DNA of 64,000 nucleotides from an uncultured Clostridia bacterium (GCA_934462715.1 CAKSIJ010000014.1:20349-84348); one strand, 5' to 3'; positions 50,894 to 59,243 are shown, counted from the first letter of the stretch. Notes: generated by a model from the sequence alone, not told the origin. Translations and numbers: made by a program.

Positions 50894-52513
50894 CCTGACT
50901 TTATTATTAGCGCCTATAAAATCAGGCATTGGTGGCAGGTGACATTTTTTATGAAACCATTTTTGTTAATTGCGGACGATTTCCCTTTTTCATTAAGGTA
51001 ATGTATGTGGCATCTTTTTTTACAGTTGTATCAAAACGATACCCAAACTCCTCAAGCTTTACACTTTTTTCGTTCATCTTTCGGGAAAAAGCAGACGAAT
51101 TTTGAGGGAAATCTTCTGTTCCTGCGTATTCTTTTATCTTGTTATACACATCAGTCATTTTACCTGTTACTTTAAATCCATGCTGAGAATTAATATAACG
51201 GATAACAATATTTACAAAATTGTCTTGTTCATCGGACAAATCTTGCAAATTACTTGTGTTTTCAAAGAATATTTTTTGAAATTCTTCCAATTTGTAACCT
51301 AAAGCAACAGCTATGGAACACATCCAAGTAAAAGCGTCATACATTCTATGACTTTTTCCGTTTAAGTCAATTGAGGGTTTTATGCTCATTGCCTTACTGA
51401 TAGTCTCAAATATATCATATAATATGTACGGCTTATCTTGTTCAAAAGAATCCCAAAATTCTTTTTCAGTTTTCCTTTTACCGTTTGCAAGAGATTTAAG
51501 CTCAAACATTAAAGAACGTTCAACAAAATCAGCTCTTTTCGGAACAATGTCAATTCCGTTAAGAATGACTATGTTTTTAAGAAACAGCAGTACTTCGTCT
51601 GATGTGCTGTAAAGTTTTCTTTTTGCTACTGTTGAGCCTGTGACGGCTGCGCATAATATGTCGCTTTCATTATCCTTTAACGGTCGTGTATTATCAAAGC
51701 AAACAACGGTATTATTTGCGCAATGGTTCTTTAATTCCTCTACATTAGAGGGAATAAGTGTATTCTCCGATAATGTTGGGTCTAACAGCTTTTTTATCAG
51801 TTTTGTTAGTGTGGATTTACCACTGCCGTGTGTTGAATTTATTATGCATATCATGTGTGAAGTATCATATATAAACAGATGACATAAATACACAATAAAC
51901 AGTTTCAGGCAATCATCACTGACGTTCACATAAGGTTTCAGCAACTCGGTCAGCGTTTTTTTGCTTTTTTTAGGCATAGTCTGTTCAACCATAATATTAT
52001 TTTTGTAAAAGAAATAATCTGTAGTATATACAAATTTCATTTTACCTGCAGTCATTTTCAGGCAGGTATTTTTTTCGTCTGCAAAGAAGTATATATTTTC
52101 ATCTTCATTGCCTGCAAAACGGCTGTAAATCTTTTCTGTTCTGTTTTCAATCCTGATATCATCATAAATCCTATAATAGACACCATTGATATTCGGTAGT
52201 ATACCTATATCCAATGCATTTCTTAAATAAGAATTTATTATTGCTTTAAAATCGGGTGATGATAGCCTGTCAACAGCTTCATATTCAGTGTTTTCTGAAT
52301 CGCCTTCAATTGTAATGGGATATTTAACATAGAAATCATCTCTATTATTAAAATCCCTGACATATTTAAACTCTTTAAGTAAATCATATGCAGTTTCTTC
52401 AACGATTTCATTTTCGTCGGGTGTTATGTTTGTTACATCTTGGTTATTCATTTTCTTACGTCCTTTCTGGTTTTAAAATTTTTGCCACCTGCCACCACCT
52501 GACAAATTATTAG
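50894..52513. repeat. Repeats flanking the primase-like gene (candidate replication origin)
   Basis: GGTGGCAGGTG (50931-50941) recurs in inverted form as CACCTGCCACC (52486-52496). CCTGAC-N2/3-ATTATTAG occurs as a direct copy at 50894-50910 and 52498-52513. Both sets sit directly outside the ends of the ATPase gene. They could be iterons or binding sites of the encoded replication protein. Confidence 0.45.
50949..52451 (-). CDS. Mobile-element primase/helicase-like ATPase
   Basis: A 500-residue protein with a Walker A loop in INSTHGSGKSTLTKL (about 208-216) and a likely Walker B/sensor region NTVVCFDNTRP (about 250). The order is an N-terminal domain (about 1-170), a SF3-like ATPase core (about 180-330) and a C-terminal winged-helix-like region. 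This resembles phage/plasmid helicase-primase proteins (D5/P4-type), although the primase active site is not visible. It follows small genes and precedes the excisionase and integrase, fitting the replication module of an integrative element. ATG 52451 follows AAAGGACG. Confidence 0.75.
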   Translation of the reverse strand: MNNQDVTNITPDENEIVEETAYDLLKEFKYVRDFNNRDDFYVKYPITIEGDSENTEYEAVDRLSSPDFKAIINSYLRNALDIGILPNINGVYYRIYDDIRIENRTEKIYSRFAGNEDENIYFFADEKNTCLKMTAGKMKFVYTTDYFFYKNNIMVEQTMPKKSKKTLTELLKPYVNVSDDCLKLFIVYLCHLFIYDTSHMICIINSTHGSGKSTLTKLIKKLLDPTLSENTLIPSNVEELKNHCANNTVVCFDNTRPLKDNESDILCAAVTGSTVAKRKLYSTSDEVLLFLKNIVILNGIDIVPKRADFVERSLMFELKSLANGKRKTEKEFWDSFEQDKPYILYDIFETISKAMSIKPSIDLNGKSHRMYDAFTWMCSIAVALGYKLEEFQKIFFENTSNLQDLSDEQDNFVNIVIRYINSQHGFKVTGKMTDVYNKIKEYAGTEDFPQNSSAFSRKMNEKSVKLEEFGYRFDTTVKKDATYITLMKKGNRPQLTKMVS

Positions 52514-52556
52514 GCAGTATATAAGTTTTTGAGCCTTTTGAGTGGTGGCATTTGTT

Positions 52557-52688
52557 TTACTTTTTTTCTGAAGTGTTTTCTGTATCAGTATCATCACTGT
52601 GTTCTCCTTCAGTGTTTTTTGCGTTGTTACGTTCATACTCGTCAAGTATTGCAGAGATTTCTTTTAAAGTGAGCCTTTTTGCTTTCAA
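52557..52688 (-). CDS. Small acidic protein of the element, 43 residues
   Basis: A short frame with a TTG start at 52688 preceded by AAAGGAGGGATAGC. The protein begins KAKRLTLKEISAILDEYERN and ends in an acidic, serine- and threonine-rich tail (SDDTDTENTSEKK). The first half could form one amphipathic helix. It lies between the putative attenuator and the primase-like gene, in the same direction. I do not recognise the family. Confidence 0.5.
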   Translation of the reverse strand: MKAKRLTLKEISAILDEYERNNAKNTEGEHSDDTDTENTSEKK

Positions 52689-52840
52689 AGCTATCCCTCC
52701 TTTCTTTGTGAATTGATTTAAAGTTTGATTGTTAAGTACAGAAGATAGTAAATTTGAACGACCCCTTTCATTATAAATTAAGAAGTATATGACCCAAATC
52801 TATTTTATTTCTATGGATATTAATTGAGAAAATAAAAAAT

Positions 52841-52864
52841 GGGATAGAATTTTCATTCTATCCC
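52841..52864 (-). terminator. Hairpin with U-tract, possible attenuator
   Basis: A perfect 10-bp stem GGGATAGAAT/ATTCTATCCC with a 4-base loop is followed on the minus strand by ATTTTTTATTTTC. It lies about 190 bases from a strong minus-strand promoter, before the first gene of the primase operon. Confidence 0.7.
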
Positions 52865-53049
52865 TATATCAAATATCGTTAATGCGTTAATAAGCTCACT
52901 GTAATAATTAAAAGGATACAAAAAATGAGCTGTTAAGTATTTGAAATTAAATATGGCTAGAATTAAAATTACTATAGAGTAAAATAAGTTTTAAAAATTT
53001 GAAATCTATATTAACAAATAGGTTTGTCATAAACTTCAATTGTGAGATT

Positions 53050-53108
53050 AGTATAGCACAACTTTTATCTGCTGTCAACAAAATTCAATTCAATTTATTG
53101 AATTTTGT
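53050..53108 (-). promoter_or_regulatory. Strong promoter with an upstream AT-rich inverted repeat
   Basis: TTGACA (53073-53078) and TATACT (53050-53055) are 17 bases apart on the minus strand. Just upstream, ACAAAATTCAA (53078-53088) and TTGAATTTTGT (53098-53108) form an 11-bp inverted repeat built from ATTCA/TGAAT-like half-sites. Confidence 0.75.
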
Positions 53109-53181
53109 GGAATATTGCGACTTTTTCTTGAAAAATATGTATTTTTAAGCTCTGGTGTCCTATAATTTATTTATTAAAAAC

Positions 53182-53255
53182 TTGACTTTTTGCCAAATTT
53201 ATTCTATAATTATTCATATATAGCTTGCCATAAATGAATATTTAACATATGGCAA
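53182..53255 (+). promoter_or_regulatory. Promoter and TTGCCA operator of the ArgR-like regulator
   Basis: TTGACT (53182-53187) and TATAAT (53205-53210) have a 17-base spacer. TTGCCA occurs inside the spacer (53190-53195). Downstream, TGCCATA (53226-53232) and TATGGCA (53248-53254) form an inverted repeat. Such an arrangement suits autoregulation. Confidence 0.6.
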
Positions 53256-53297
53256 AATGACGAATGACATAAAATCTACAGAAAGTTGGTTGATTAT

Positions 53298-53846
53298 ATG
53301 AAATATAGAAAGTATAGAAAAGAGCTTATAGATAGGTGTATAAAGGTTATAAGAGAAAATAATGTTAGAACACAAGAAGAATTTTCTGCATATTACTATG
53401 AGGAGTGTATGAGGGAATTATCAGAAATTAAAGAAAAAAGTAAAGGAAAAAGCAAACAAACAAAAGTCCTTGGGGGAGAGACAATGTATCCATCACAATC
53501 AACCGTAAATAGATGGCTTCATTATGCACATGTTTATCTTAGTTCAATGACAGGCTGTTATACCGTTTCCACGGAAAAATCTCACAAAGAACGAGCGCGA
53601 GATTCTGTGAAATTTATTTTGCAAGAGCATGCAAATGAATATGAAAAAATATCAGAAAATGAATTTGTCATTGAGATAGATAGCGGCTATGAACAACATG
53701 TAGCCAGAGGCATACAGGACTACCTAGATGGCAGTAGTTATGAGATAACATATATGTTGGATAAAATACTAATAAAATTTGATAAGAATAGTAATAGAAT
53801 GATAGACTCTCTTGAAGAATTATTATATGAAATCTATCAAGAGTAA
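53298..53846 (+). CDS. DNA-binding regulator with an ArgR-like fold
   Basis: A 182-residue protein, divergent from the primase-integrase operon and thus likely its repressor. The N-terminal half looks like an ArgR winged helix, CIKVIRENNVRTQEEFSAYY, but an insertion of about 25 residues separates it from the recognition-helix part PSQSTVNRWLHYAHVY. The C-terminal part (NEFVIEIDSGYEQHVARGIQ, ITYMLDKILIKFD) resembles the ArgR oligomerisation domain, without the arginine-binding DDT motif. The frame opens at TTG 53286. ATG 53298 is the more usual start, though no strong ribosome-binding site precedes either. The assignment is by pattern only. Confidence 0.5.
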   Translation: MKYRKYRKELIDRCIKVIRENNVRTQEEFSAYYYEECMRELSEIKEKSKGKSKQTKVLGGETMYPSQSTVNRWLHYAHVYLSSMTGCYTVSTEKSHKERARDSVKFILQEHANEYEKISENEFVIEIDSGYEQHVARGIQDYLDGSSYEITYMLDKILIKFDKNSNRMIDSLEELLYEIYQE

Positions 53847-53851
53847 TCAGA

Positions 53852-53894
53852 TGAGGAACACAGAAATTTCCCTGCCGATTTCTGTGTTCCTCTT
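53852..53894 (+). terminator. Terminator of the regulator gene
   Basis: A perfect 15-bp stem GAGGAACACAGAAAT/ATTTCTGTGTTCCTC followed by TTTA, six bases after the stop codon. It also converges on the minus-strand gene at 53931. Confidence 0.88.
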
Positions 53895-53930
53895 TACCCA
53901 TGCAAGCACCCTGTCACAGGCGCAAGCGTA

Positions 53931-54227
53931 TTAATCTGATTTCCTGTAAACAATGATATTTCTTTCAGAACCCGATATATAAAGTGATTTAGTATAGTTC
54001 CCGATAACCTCGGTATATTCGGCAATATCGGAATCTAAGTCAAGATAAGGGACATTTAACTGCTCCGAATTTGAGCATATAACGATGAATCCGCCCATAT
54101 CCGAATCAATGTTCCTTTTTGCCCCATAACATTCATCTAACGTCATAAGAACCGTTATAACGTCAGATTTGATACATTTAGGGACAGTAAACCTATCAAT
54201 ATCGGAAACGTGACCTATTTTTATCAT
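53931..54227 (-). CDS. Unrecognised 98-residue protein coupled to the DUF1643 protein
   Basis: A 98-residue soluble protein with no recognised family. It has alternating beta-like strands (DVITVLMTLDECYG, GFIVICSNSEQLNVPYL, RNIIVYRK) and two conserved-looking cysteines. Its ATG overlaps the last codon of the DUF1643 gene (ATGA overlap), so the two are translationally coupled and probably act together. There is no signal peptide or membrane segment. Confidence 0.7.
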   Translation of the reverse strand: MIKIGHVSDIDRFTVPKCIKSDVITVLMTLDECYGAKRNIDSDMGGFIVICSNSEQLNVPYLDLDSDIAEYTEVIGNYTKSLYISGSERNIIVYRKSD

Positions 54228-54760
54228 TTTTCGGTCACCGCCTTAACCAGCTTTTTAAAGGGCAAAGGCACAAGCTTCCATTCCCATACTTTAGGGCATA
54301 GCGGATGATAGAACAGTTGACCGTTGCTGTCTGATATGCAATAGCATTTCTTTGCATATTGGGATATAACCGCAATCACATCTCTTGCCCTTTTCTGAAA
54401 TGCGGTATTGCTCTGATGACCTGTTCCCACAGCATAAATTATCTTATCTGCACTTTCGGCTGATTCCTCTATTTTTTGAATATTTTCCTTATCGTCTGCA
54501 ATTGATAATTTAACCTTTCCGTTGCTGATTTCGGGGAACAGATTAACTATATCGGCAGAACCAAACCCCAATTGCATTAGATTTCTCAACACATTACAAG
54601 TTGTTCTGTCAAAATATATCCCCTCCGAGCTTCCAGCCGATAACATGATAACCGTTGCTTTCTCCTTGCTCTCGTCCCAGATTATACGGTGCAGATATTT
54701 CTTTCTTCCGCTCTCGTCATATTCAAACATGATTTTTGTGTTACTTTGTATTACTTTCAT
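54224..54760 (-). CDS. DUF1643 family protein
   Basis: A 178-residue protein of the DUF1643 family, of unknown biochemical function, common on mobile elements and phages. Family features are the N-terminal strand HRIIWDESKEKATVIMLSAG, a conserved DRTTCNVLRNLMQLGFGSADIVNLFP and the Rossmann-like end KIIYAVGTGHQSNT. ATG 54760 has AGGAGG about nine bases upstream. It overlaps the following 98-residue gene. A diverged 128-bp piece of this gene is found at 44048-44175, evidence that a related copy once lay there. Confidence 0.85.
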   Translation of the reverse strand: MKVIQSNTKIMFEYDESGRKKYLHRIIWDESKEKATVIMLSAGSSEGIYFDRTTCNVLRNLMQLGFGSADIVNLFPEISNGKVKLSIADDKENIQKIEESAESADKIIYAVGTGHQSNTAFQKRARDVIAVISQYAKKCYCISDSNGQLFYHPLCPKVWEWKLVPLPFKKLVKAVTEK

Positions 54761-54780
54761 TTATAAATTCCTCCTAAAAT

Positions 54781-54817
54781 AAAAAATCCCCGAACAGAAA
54801 TCAATCTGTTCGGGATT
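54781..54817 (-). terminator. Terminator of the zinc-ribbon gene
   Basis: The stem TCCCGAACAGA/TCTGTTCGGGA (one bulge) is followed on the minus strand by TTTTTTATTTT. It separates the upstream zinc-ribbon gene from the DUF1643 gene. Confidence 0.8.
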
Positions 54818-54832
54818 ACTAAACCTTAAATC

Positions 54833-54991
54833 TTAACCTTTTTTGTTAATCACCCATCTATGCGGTTGAGGTCTGCCGTCAGCAGCTTTACGTCTGCGAG
54901 GACAAAAGCCCGGGGACGGTCTGCCAGCGGTATTTGAAAGTCTTCGTCTTTCTCCGCAATAAGTACACATATATTCAGTTTGTCCAATCAT
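54833..54991 (-). CDS. Small zinc-ribbon-like protein, 52 residues
   Basis: A 52-residue basic protein. Cysteines occur as TEYMCTYCGERRRLSN and later GFCPRRRK, giving two or three potential zinc ligands. The rest is rich in arginine and proline. ATG 54991 is preceded by AAAGGTGG. Such small ribbons occur as nucleic-acid-binding accessory proteins on mobile elements, but no family was recognised. Confidence 0.6.
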   Translation of the reverse strand: MIGQTEYMCTYCGERRRLSNTAGRPSPGFCPRRRKAADGRPQPHRWVINKKG

Positions 54992-55024
54992 AATAAATTT
55001 TCCACCTTTCTTATTTTAATAATT

Positions 55025-55147
55025 TTAGCCGAACATTATAGAAAGACCTATAACCAGTATGACTAATCCTACCCATACAGAAATCTTCAAAGCTGATAGT
55101 CCGCCTAAAATAAGTACAAATGCTACAACATTCTTTTTAAAATTCAT
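55025..55147 (-). CDS. Tiny membrane protein, 40 residues
   Basis: A 40-residue protein starting MNFKKNVVAFVLILGG, with two hydrophobic segments (about 6-17 and 23-38, VGLVILVIGLSIMFG) separated by SALKISVW. ATG 55147 follows GGAGA. It is too short to classify and lacks a recognised family. It lies between the zinc-ribbon gene and a larger membrane protein on the same strand. Confidence 0.55.
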   Translation of the reverse strand: MNFKKNVVAFVLILGGLSALKISVWVGLVILVIGLSIMFG

Positions 55148-55244
55148 ACGATTCTCCTATAAAACTCTGTTTTTGCAGTGACTTTTTGCACTGATAACAT
55201 AATATATTTATAATAATTTTCACACAAAATTAAACAGAACCGGT

Positions 55245-55679
55245 TCAATTTTGCGTTTTATCATCAGATTGCTTTTGTGCCGATGTATCCGAGGGTTCAA
55301 AAATACCGATTTCGGATTTGTCTATAAAAAACAGTTTGAATACTTTTACCAGTAGAACAATTCCGCCCACAACAAGCGAATACCGCCATGTCAAGTCAAG
55401 ATATTCATCTGCAAATAACATATTTGTGACGTATACTGCCCCTGAAAATGTCGCAAAGAACGCAAACATTGAAATAAGTCCATTCAATGCAAAAACCTTT
55501 CTAAAAACAAAGTATACAGTAAATGCCAATGCAAATATAGAACAAACCATAAAAACCGTTAATAAAAACGCAGGTAATTCCAATGCTGTTATTGATGACA
55601 TCATATATGATATTAATGCGCATATCAAAAAGAAAACAGATATCTTTAATGACTTGCTTCTTTGTAAAAATTCTATCAT
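55245..55679 (-). CDS. Four-helix membrane protein
   Basis: About 144 residues with four hydrophobic segments (KISVFFLICALISYMM, LPAFLLTVFMVCSIFALAF, LISMFAFFATFSGAVYV, YSLVVGGIVLLVKVFKL) and a hydrophilic, glutamine- and serine-rich tail. The open frame begins at 55706, but AAAGGA lies ten bases before the ATG at 55679. No family was recognised. It follows the AIM24-family gene by 33 bases on the same strand. Confidence 0.7.
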   Translation of the reverse strand: MIEFLQRSKSLKISVFFLICALISYMMSSITALELPAFLLTVFMVCSIFALAFTVYFVFRKVFALNGLISMFAFFATFSGAVYVTNMLFADEYLDLTWRYSLVVGGIVLLVKVFKLFFIDKSEIGIFEPSDTSAQKQSDDKTQN

Positions 55680-55711
55680 ATTTATTTTTCCTTTCGCAAT
55701 TAACATTGTAG

Positions 55712-56566
55712 TTATTTTAAAAGACCGCCCAACAGGTTACCAACAGCACCTGCGGCTGTGTTAGCGGTAGTTTGCTCGGGACCATGTTCATTTGACATAG
55801 TTGCTCCGGGTAAAGTGGGAGCCATCAATACTCTGCCTGTTCCTCTGTACACGTTGACAAATCCTTCTCTGGACAAAACAGAGCCTACAAGGCTTGATGT
55901 ACTTTTTTCTGTAGTAAATTCTAATGATGATGACCATGCAATTGCCATATTACCGTCAATTTTGATAACATCATTATCAAGCACGAACTCAAATAATTCT
56001 TCACGAGGTACAGGTGTCTCTAACACACAAAATCCATTTCCCGACAGAGTTAAATTGAACAGACCTTCTCCGCCTAAAGCAGCGGTAGCTAAATTACTGC
56101 GTGATACTATAGACTCGTTTAAATTTGCGTCACAAGCTAAAAACAAGCCGTCATCTAATACTATACCACCGCCCCATTCAGTAACATTTTCCAATATTAT
56201 ATGATTATAAGTAGGTTCAAGCATTAAATAACCGGTACCGCTAAATATGGGCTTTACAGCAGATTCGCCCGTAACAGCTCCCTTAATCATCTTGCCGAAA
56301 AAATCTCCGACTCCTGAAACATCTGAGTTCATGGATATATTACCTGTTTGCCATTGCATAGCTCCTGCTTGCAATTTAATGCTTGTATTGTCTAACTCGC
56401 ATAGTACCTGTCGCTTTTTTACATTCATTTCGCTCATAAAATATGCGTTTTCAGCTGTTTGCGGTGTAACGCTCAAATCATCTTGATGTTCGTACACTGA
56501 ATATATACCCTCTTTTGCAATGCATTTTATATTCGGGTTATTAAAAATATTATTAATTCTTATCAT
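55712..56566 (-). CDS. AIM24 / DUF124 family protein
   Basis: A 284-residue beta-rich protein of the AIM24 (DUF124) family, whose bacterial members are of unknown function. Typical features are the repeated beta segments LQAGAMQWQTGNISMNSDV, FSGTGYLMLEPTYNHIIL, GGEGLFNLTLSGNGFCVLE, and MAIAWSSSLEF. It has no signal peptide. The glycine-rich C-terminus (VGNLLGGLLK) is family-like. It lies in a run of small membrane and surface genes with a PH-domain gene and a lipoprotein. Confidence 0.85.
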   Translation of the reverse strand: MIRINNIFNNPNIKCIAKEGIYSVYEHQDDLSVTPQTAENAYFMSEMNVKKRQVLCELDNTSIKLQAGAMQWQTGNISMNSDVSGVGDFFGKMIKGAVTGESAVKPIFSGTGYLMLEPTYNHIILENVTEWGGGIVLDDGLFLACDANLNESIVSRSNLATAALGGEGLFNLTLSGNGFCVLETPVPREELFEFVLDNDVIKIDGNMAIAWSSSLEFTTEKSTSSLVGSVLSREGFVNVYRGTGRVLMAPTLPGATMSNEHGPEQTTANTAAGAVGNLLGGLLK

Positions 56567-56606
56567 TTTTTAATTCCTTTCAGTTTTCAATATTTAATAA
56601 AATTGC

Positions 56607-57026
56607 TTATTGATAATTTAACAGACAACCTAAAGCTTTTGTAAATGAATACTTATTCTTTTTAACGTTTGGTATAACTTTTTCTAAAATATACATTGCT
56701 CTTTTGACGTTTTGAGGCTGATAACGAATAAGTTCATTTCCTCTTTTTATATGAATACATTTATCTACGGAAATTCCCGGAATGGGAATCAGCAATACAA
56801 ATGCAGCCAGATTATCTGCGAAGCTATATTCAGAAATTTCATTATAGCCTATCGCATCAACTTTGTTGGAAATAGCCTGATTTAGTGCGTTAGTTTCAAA
56901 TATGATACGTTGAGTTGTAAAAAACAAGGTTCCGCCAACGCTCAAACCAAGAAATTTTGCTCTTGAACATACCATTTGTTCTACCATTTGTTCACCCGGC
57001 AGCAATGCCGTCCTTAAACTGCTCAT
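56607..57026 (-). CDS. PH-domain (YokE-like) protein
   Basis: A 139-residue protein matching bacterial PH-like domains: GGTLFFTTQRIIFETNALNQ, YNEISEYSFADNL, followed by a hydrophobic stretch and a C-terminal helix (VKRAMYILEKVIPNVKKN). Such domains occur as soluble or membrane-associated modules of unknown ligand. No signal peptide is visible. It is 40 bases upstream of the AIM24-family gene on the same strand. Confidence 0.75.
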   Translation of the reverse strand: MSSLRTALLPGEQMVEQMVCSRAKFLGLSVGGTLFFTTQRIIFETNALNQAISNKVDAIGYNEISEYSFADNLAAFVLLIPIPGISVDKCIHIKRGNELIRYQPQNVKRAMYILEKVIPNVKKNKYSFTKALGCLLNYQ

Positions 57027-57080
57027 AAAATCACTCGCTTTCTATTGTTTCAGCAATGAAAATATAACGTAAATACCTTA

Positions 57081-58070
57081 TCATTTAATGGCAATCAAAT
57101 CAAAGCATACATAATCTATACTGCCTAAGGTTTGAACGCCTTTAAACATCATGTAAGGAACAATTGCATCATCTATAGAAATTGTAGGTGAATAAATATC
57201 ATCTCTTTTATCAAATAGAATTATATCGCCCTCATATGATGATTTATCTTTAACCTTGTAAACAGTATAACCATCAGAGCTTTTGTCTTTAGAACATACA
57301 TAAAGATTATCATCAAAACAACAGAGGTTTGCATAATCAGCAGGATATTGTCTAAGCTGCTTATATGTATAGTCCGGACGTTCTATATGCACGGTGGCAG
57401 TATTGCTATCATAAACATAATTAGATTCATTATTACTGATGTAGTGACATCTTTGTTTAAACTCATCTACAGAAAGTCCCATTTTTTTCAAAATTTCACT
57501 TGCTTTTGAAAGGTTAGATTCTTGTGTAGATTCAAATTCTGATGGTAAACCCTCATATGCCAATGGATTCTCTTCCAGTGTAAATGAATCTTCAACGAAT
57601 CCCCATTCGCTATTTGCCGAACCTTTAACGTTGCCGATTTTAACTGAAATATTATCGCTGTTAAATGTCATATTTACAGTACCGCTATGGCTATAGCCGT
57701 CACTGTCAAAATTGAATGAAAGTTTATTTCCATTAATATCTTCATGCTCAACAGATTCAAGTATATCCGCGATATGTCCTAAATCGCCGTGCTCAAAATA
57801 TCTGAGATAAAAAGAAATAGTATCATCTTCATTTTTGATGATTTCCAAAATATATGTATTTGATTTTAAATCATCCGAAGCCCATATTTTATCTTCATAT
57901 TTATTAATATCAAAAGTATGGTTTTTTTCTTCATTATGTGATGACTGAGATGTGGTAACGGTATCTGTATTTTTGTTTAATTGCTTTTTTGAACTTATAC
58001 AACCCAGTAAACAACTTACAATGAAAATAACTGTACTGCAAAACAACACTATCTTTTTGTGGTTTTTCAT
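57081..58070 (-). CDS. Putative lipoprotein, family not recognised
   Basis: A 329-residue exported lipoprotein with an N-terminal signal (KKIVLFCSTVIFIVSCLLGC) whose lipobox LLGC ends near residue 24. The mature part begins with a lysine- and serine-rich linker and continues as an unrecognised beta-rich domain, with aromatic strands such as LRYFEHGDLGHIADIL and WGFVEDSFTLEEN. Its partner lspA is elsewhere in the window. It is followed by the PH-domain gene and preceded by a membrane protein on the same strand. Confidence 0.75.
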   Translation of the reverse strand: MKNHKKIVLFCSTVIFIVSCLLGCISSKKQLNKNTDTVTTSQSSHNEEKNHTFDINKYEDKIWASDDLKSNTYILEIIKNEDDTISFYLRYFEHGDLGHIADILESVEHEDINGNKLSFNFDSDGYSHSGTVNMTFNSDNISVKIGNVKGSANSEWGFVEDSFTLEENPLAYEGLPSEFESTQESNLSKASEILKKMGLSVDEFKQRCHYISNNESNYVYDSNTATVHIERPDYTYKQLRQYPADYANLCCFDDNLYVCSKDKSSDGYTVYKVKDKSSYEGDIILFDKRDDIYSPTISIDDAIVPYMMFKGVQTLGSIDYVCFDLIAIK

Positions 58071-58087
58071 GATATTTTCTCCTTAGC

Positions 58088-58447
58088 TCAGTAGTCTAAC
58101 CAATCACTGAATGAATCTTGAAGTTGATTTAATGATTTTACTGCTTGGTCAACCACTATGTCACAATAAAATAAATATAAAGCCAGCGGAACTAAGCATA
58201 TTACAATAACATGAGAGCCTTTCTCAAATATATCCTTGCTGAATACATCTTTCAGTTTTGATGTTATAAATGCATCAACTCCTACACCTTTTACTTTATA
58301 TTCTTGTACCAAAACCAAAATCGACACAGCGAAATCAATTAAGTATAATATGATTCCTATCCATGCCCAACCCAGTAAATATATTGCCAATAAGCTTAAT
58401 AAAGCCATAATCAAAGCGGTTTTCCCATTTTTAAGTAAACTTAACAT
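58088..58447 (-). CDS. Small membrane protein
   Basis: A 119-residue protein with an N-terminal pair of hydrophobic segments (ALIMALLSLLAIYLLGW, IGIILYLIDFAVSILVLVQ), a central hydrophilic stretch and a third segment VIVICLVPLALYLFYCD. There is no recognised family. ATG 58447 follows AAGGAGGATATT. It ends 17 bases before the lipoprotein gene, so it is cotranscribed with it. Confidence 0.7.
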   Translation of the reverse strand: MLSLLKNGKTALIMALLSLLAIYLLGWAWIGIILYLIDFAVSILVLVQEYKVKGVGVDAFITSKLKDVFSKDIFEKGSHVIVICLVPLALYLFYCDIVVDQAVKSLNQLQDSFSDWLDY

Positions 58448-58619
58448 AATATCCTCCTTAACATTAACCCAATAATAATTCTTTCATTTTTCTTAATTAG
58501 CTTTAATTCTTTAAATATAGTAACAGTTAAATGCTATTGATAATGTAATCTCTTTGATAAATACCTCATTCATACCCCTCCTGTAATTTTGATTGTAATA
58601 ATTTATAAAAACCGAATCC

Positions 58620-58880
58620 TTAGCATACTGTTGAATCTTTTTTCAGTTGTCTAATCCAACGCTCGGAATACCCAAATTTCCTTGACATTGCACCGACTTC
58701 TGCATTTGGGTTTTCAGCAATATATGCTTTTACGGACTCGGGTTTATATAAATGCAACGGAAAACTTATTTGCTGTCCTTTGAACAGCTTGTATATTTTC
58801 TCCATATTCTCTAATCCGATTTCATTTCTTATTTCCTCATAAACATCATAAAAATCGCATTTTTTGATAATATTTTTCAT
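58620..58880 (-). CDS. Mor-like transcriptional regulator
   Basis: An 86-residue protein of the Mor/C activator type known from Mu-like phages. Family features are CDFYDVYEEIRNEIGLENME, FKGQQISFPLHLYKP and the C-terminal HTH region VGAMSRKFGYSERWIRQLKK. The open frame extends upstream to 58937. AAAGGA lies nine bases before the ATG at 58880, which is preferred. It lies at the far end of the element-like gene run and may activate its genes. Confidence 0.75.
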   Translation of the reverse strand: MKNIIKKCDFYDVYEEIRNEIGLENMEKIYKLFKGQQISFPLHLYKPESVKAYIAENPNAEVGAMSRKFGYSERWIRQLKKDSTVC

Positions 58881-59243
58881 AGCAACATTCCTTTTTTTCC
58901 AAATTATACCATAATTAAACAAACAAGTAAAATGCAATCTTCAACGCACACTGCATTGTAAACTTCCGCAAATTGGTACTAAAACACCATTTAAAGTGTT
59001 GAAAATATCAGCTATAACATACAATCACTCCGTTTTCTCATAATAAAATTTCTGAAAATATTTTATAAAACTATTTCAAGAATATAATATATGTCTGAAA
59101 ACAGTGTAATTACGGATAACAGAATACATAAAAAAAGAGAAATAAAACCAATAGAAAAATAGTTTTCAAAAAAATGCAACCTACCACCACCCCACAAGAT
59201 GACAATAACAACAACAAAAATACAAGCCTACAAGGTGGTAGTA
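58881..59243. other. AT-rich gap at the element edge, nothing firm
   Basis: Very AT-rich DNA. A 23-codon frame (from 59091) and a 31-codon frame (from 59174) exist without ribosome-binding sites. I see no convincing gene or structured RNA. Confidence 0.5.

Noticed and set aside
52448..52645. 65-codon minus-strand frame
   Set aside because: The small ORF at 52557-52688 in another frame has a clear ribosome-binding site. This frame does not.
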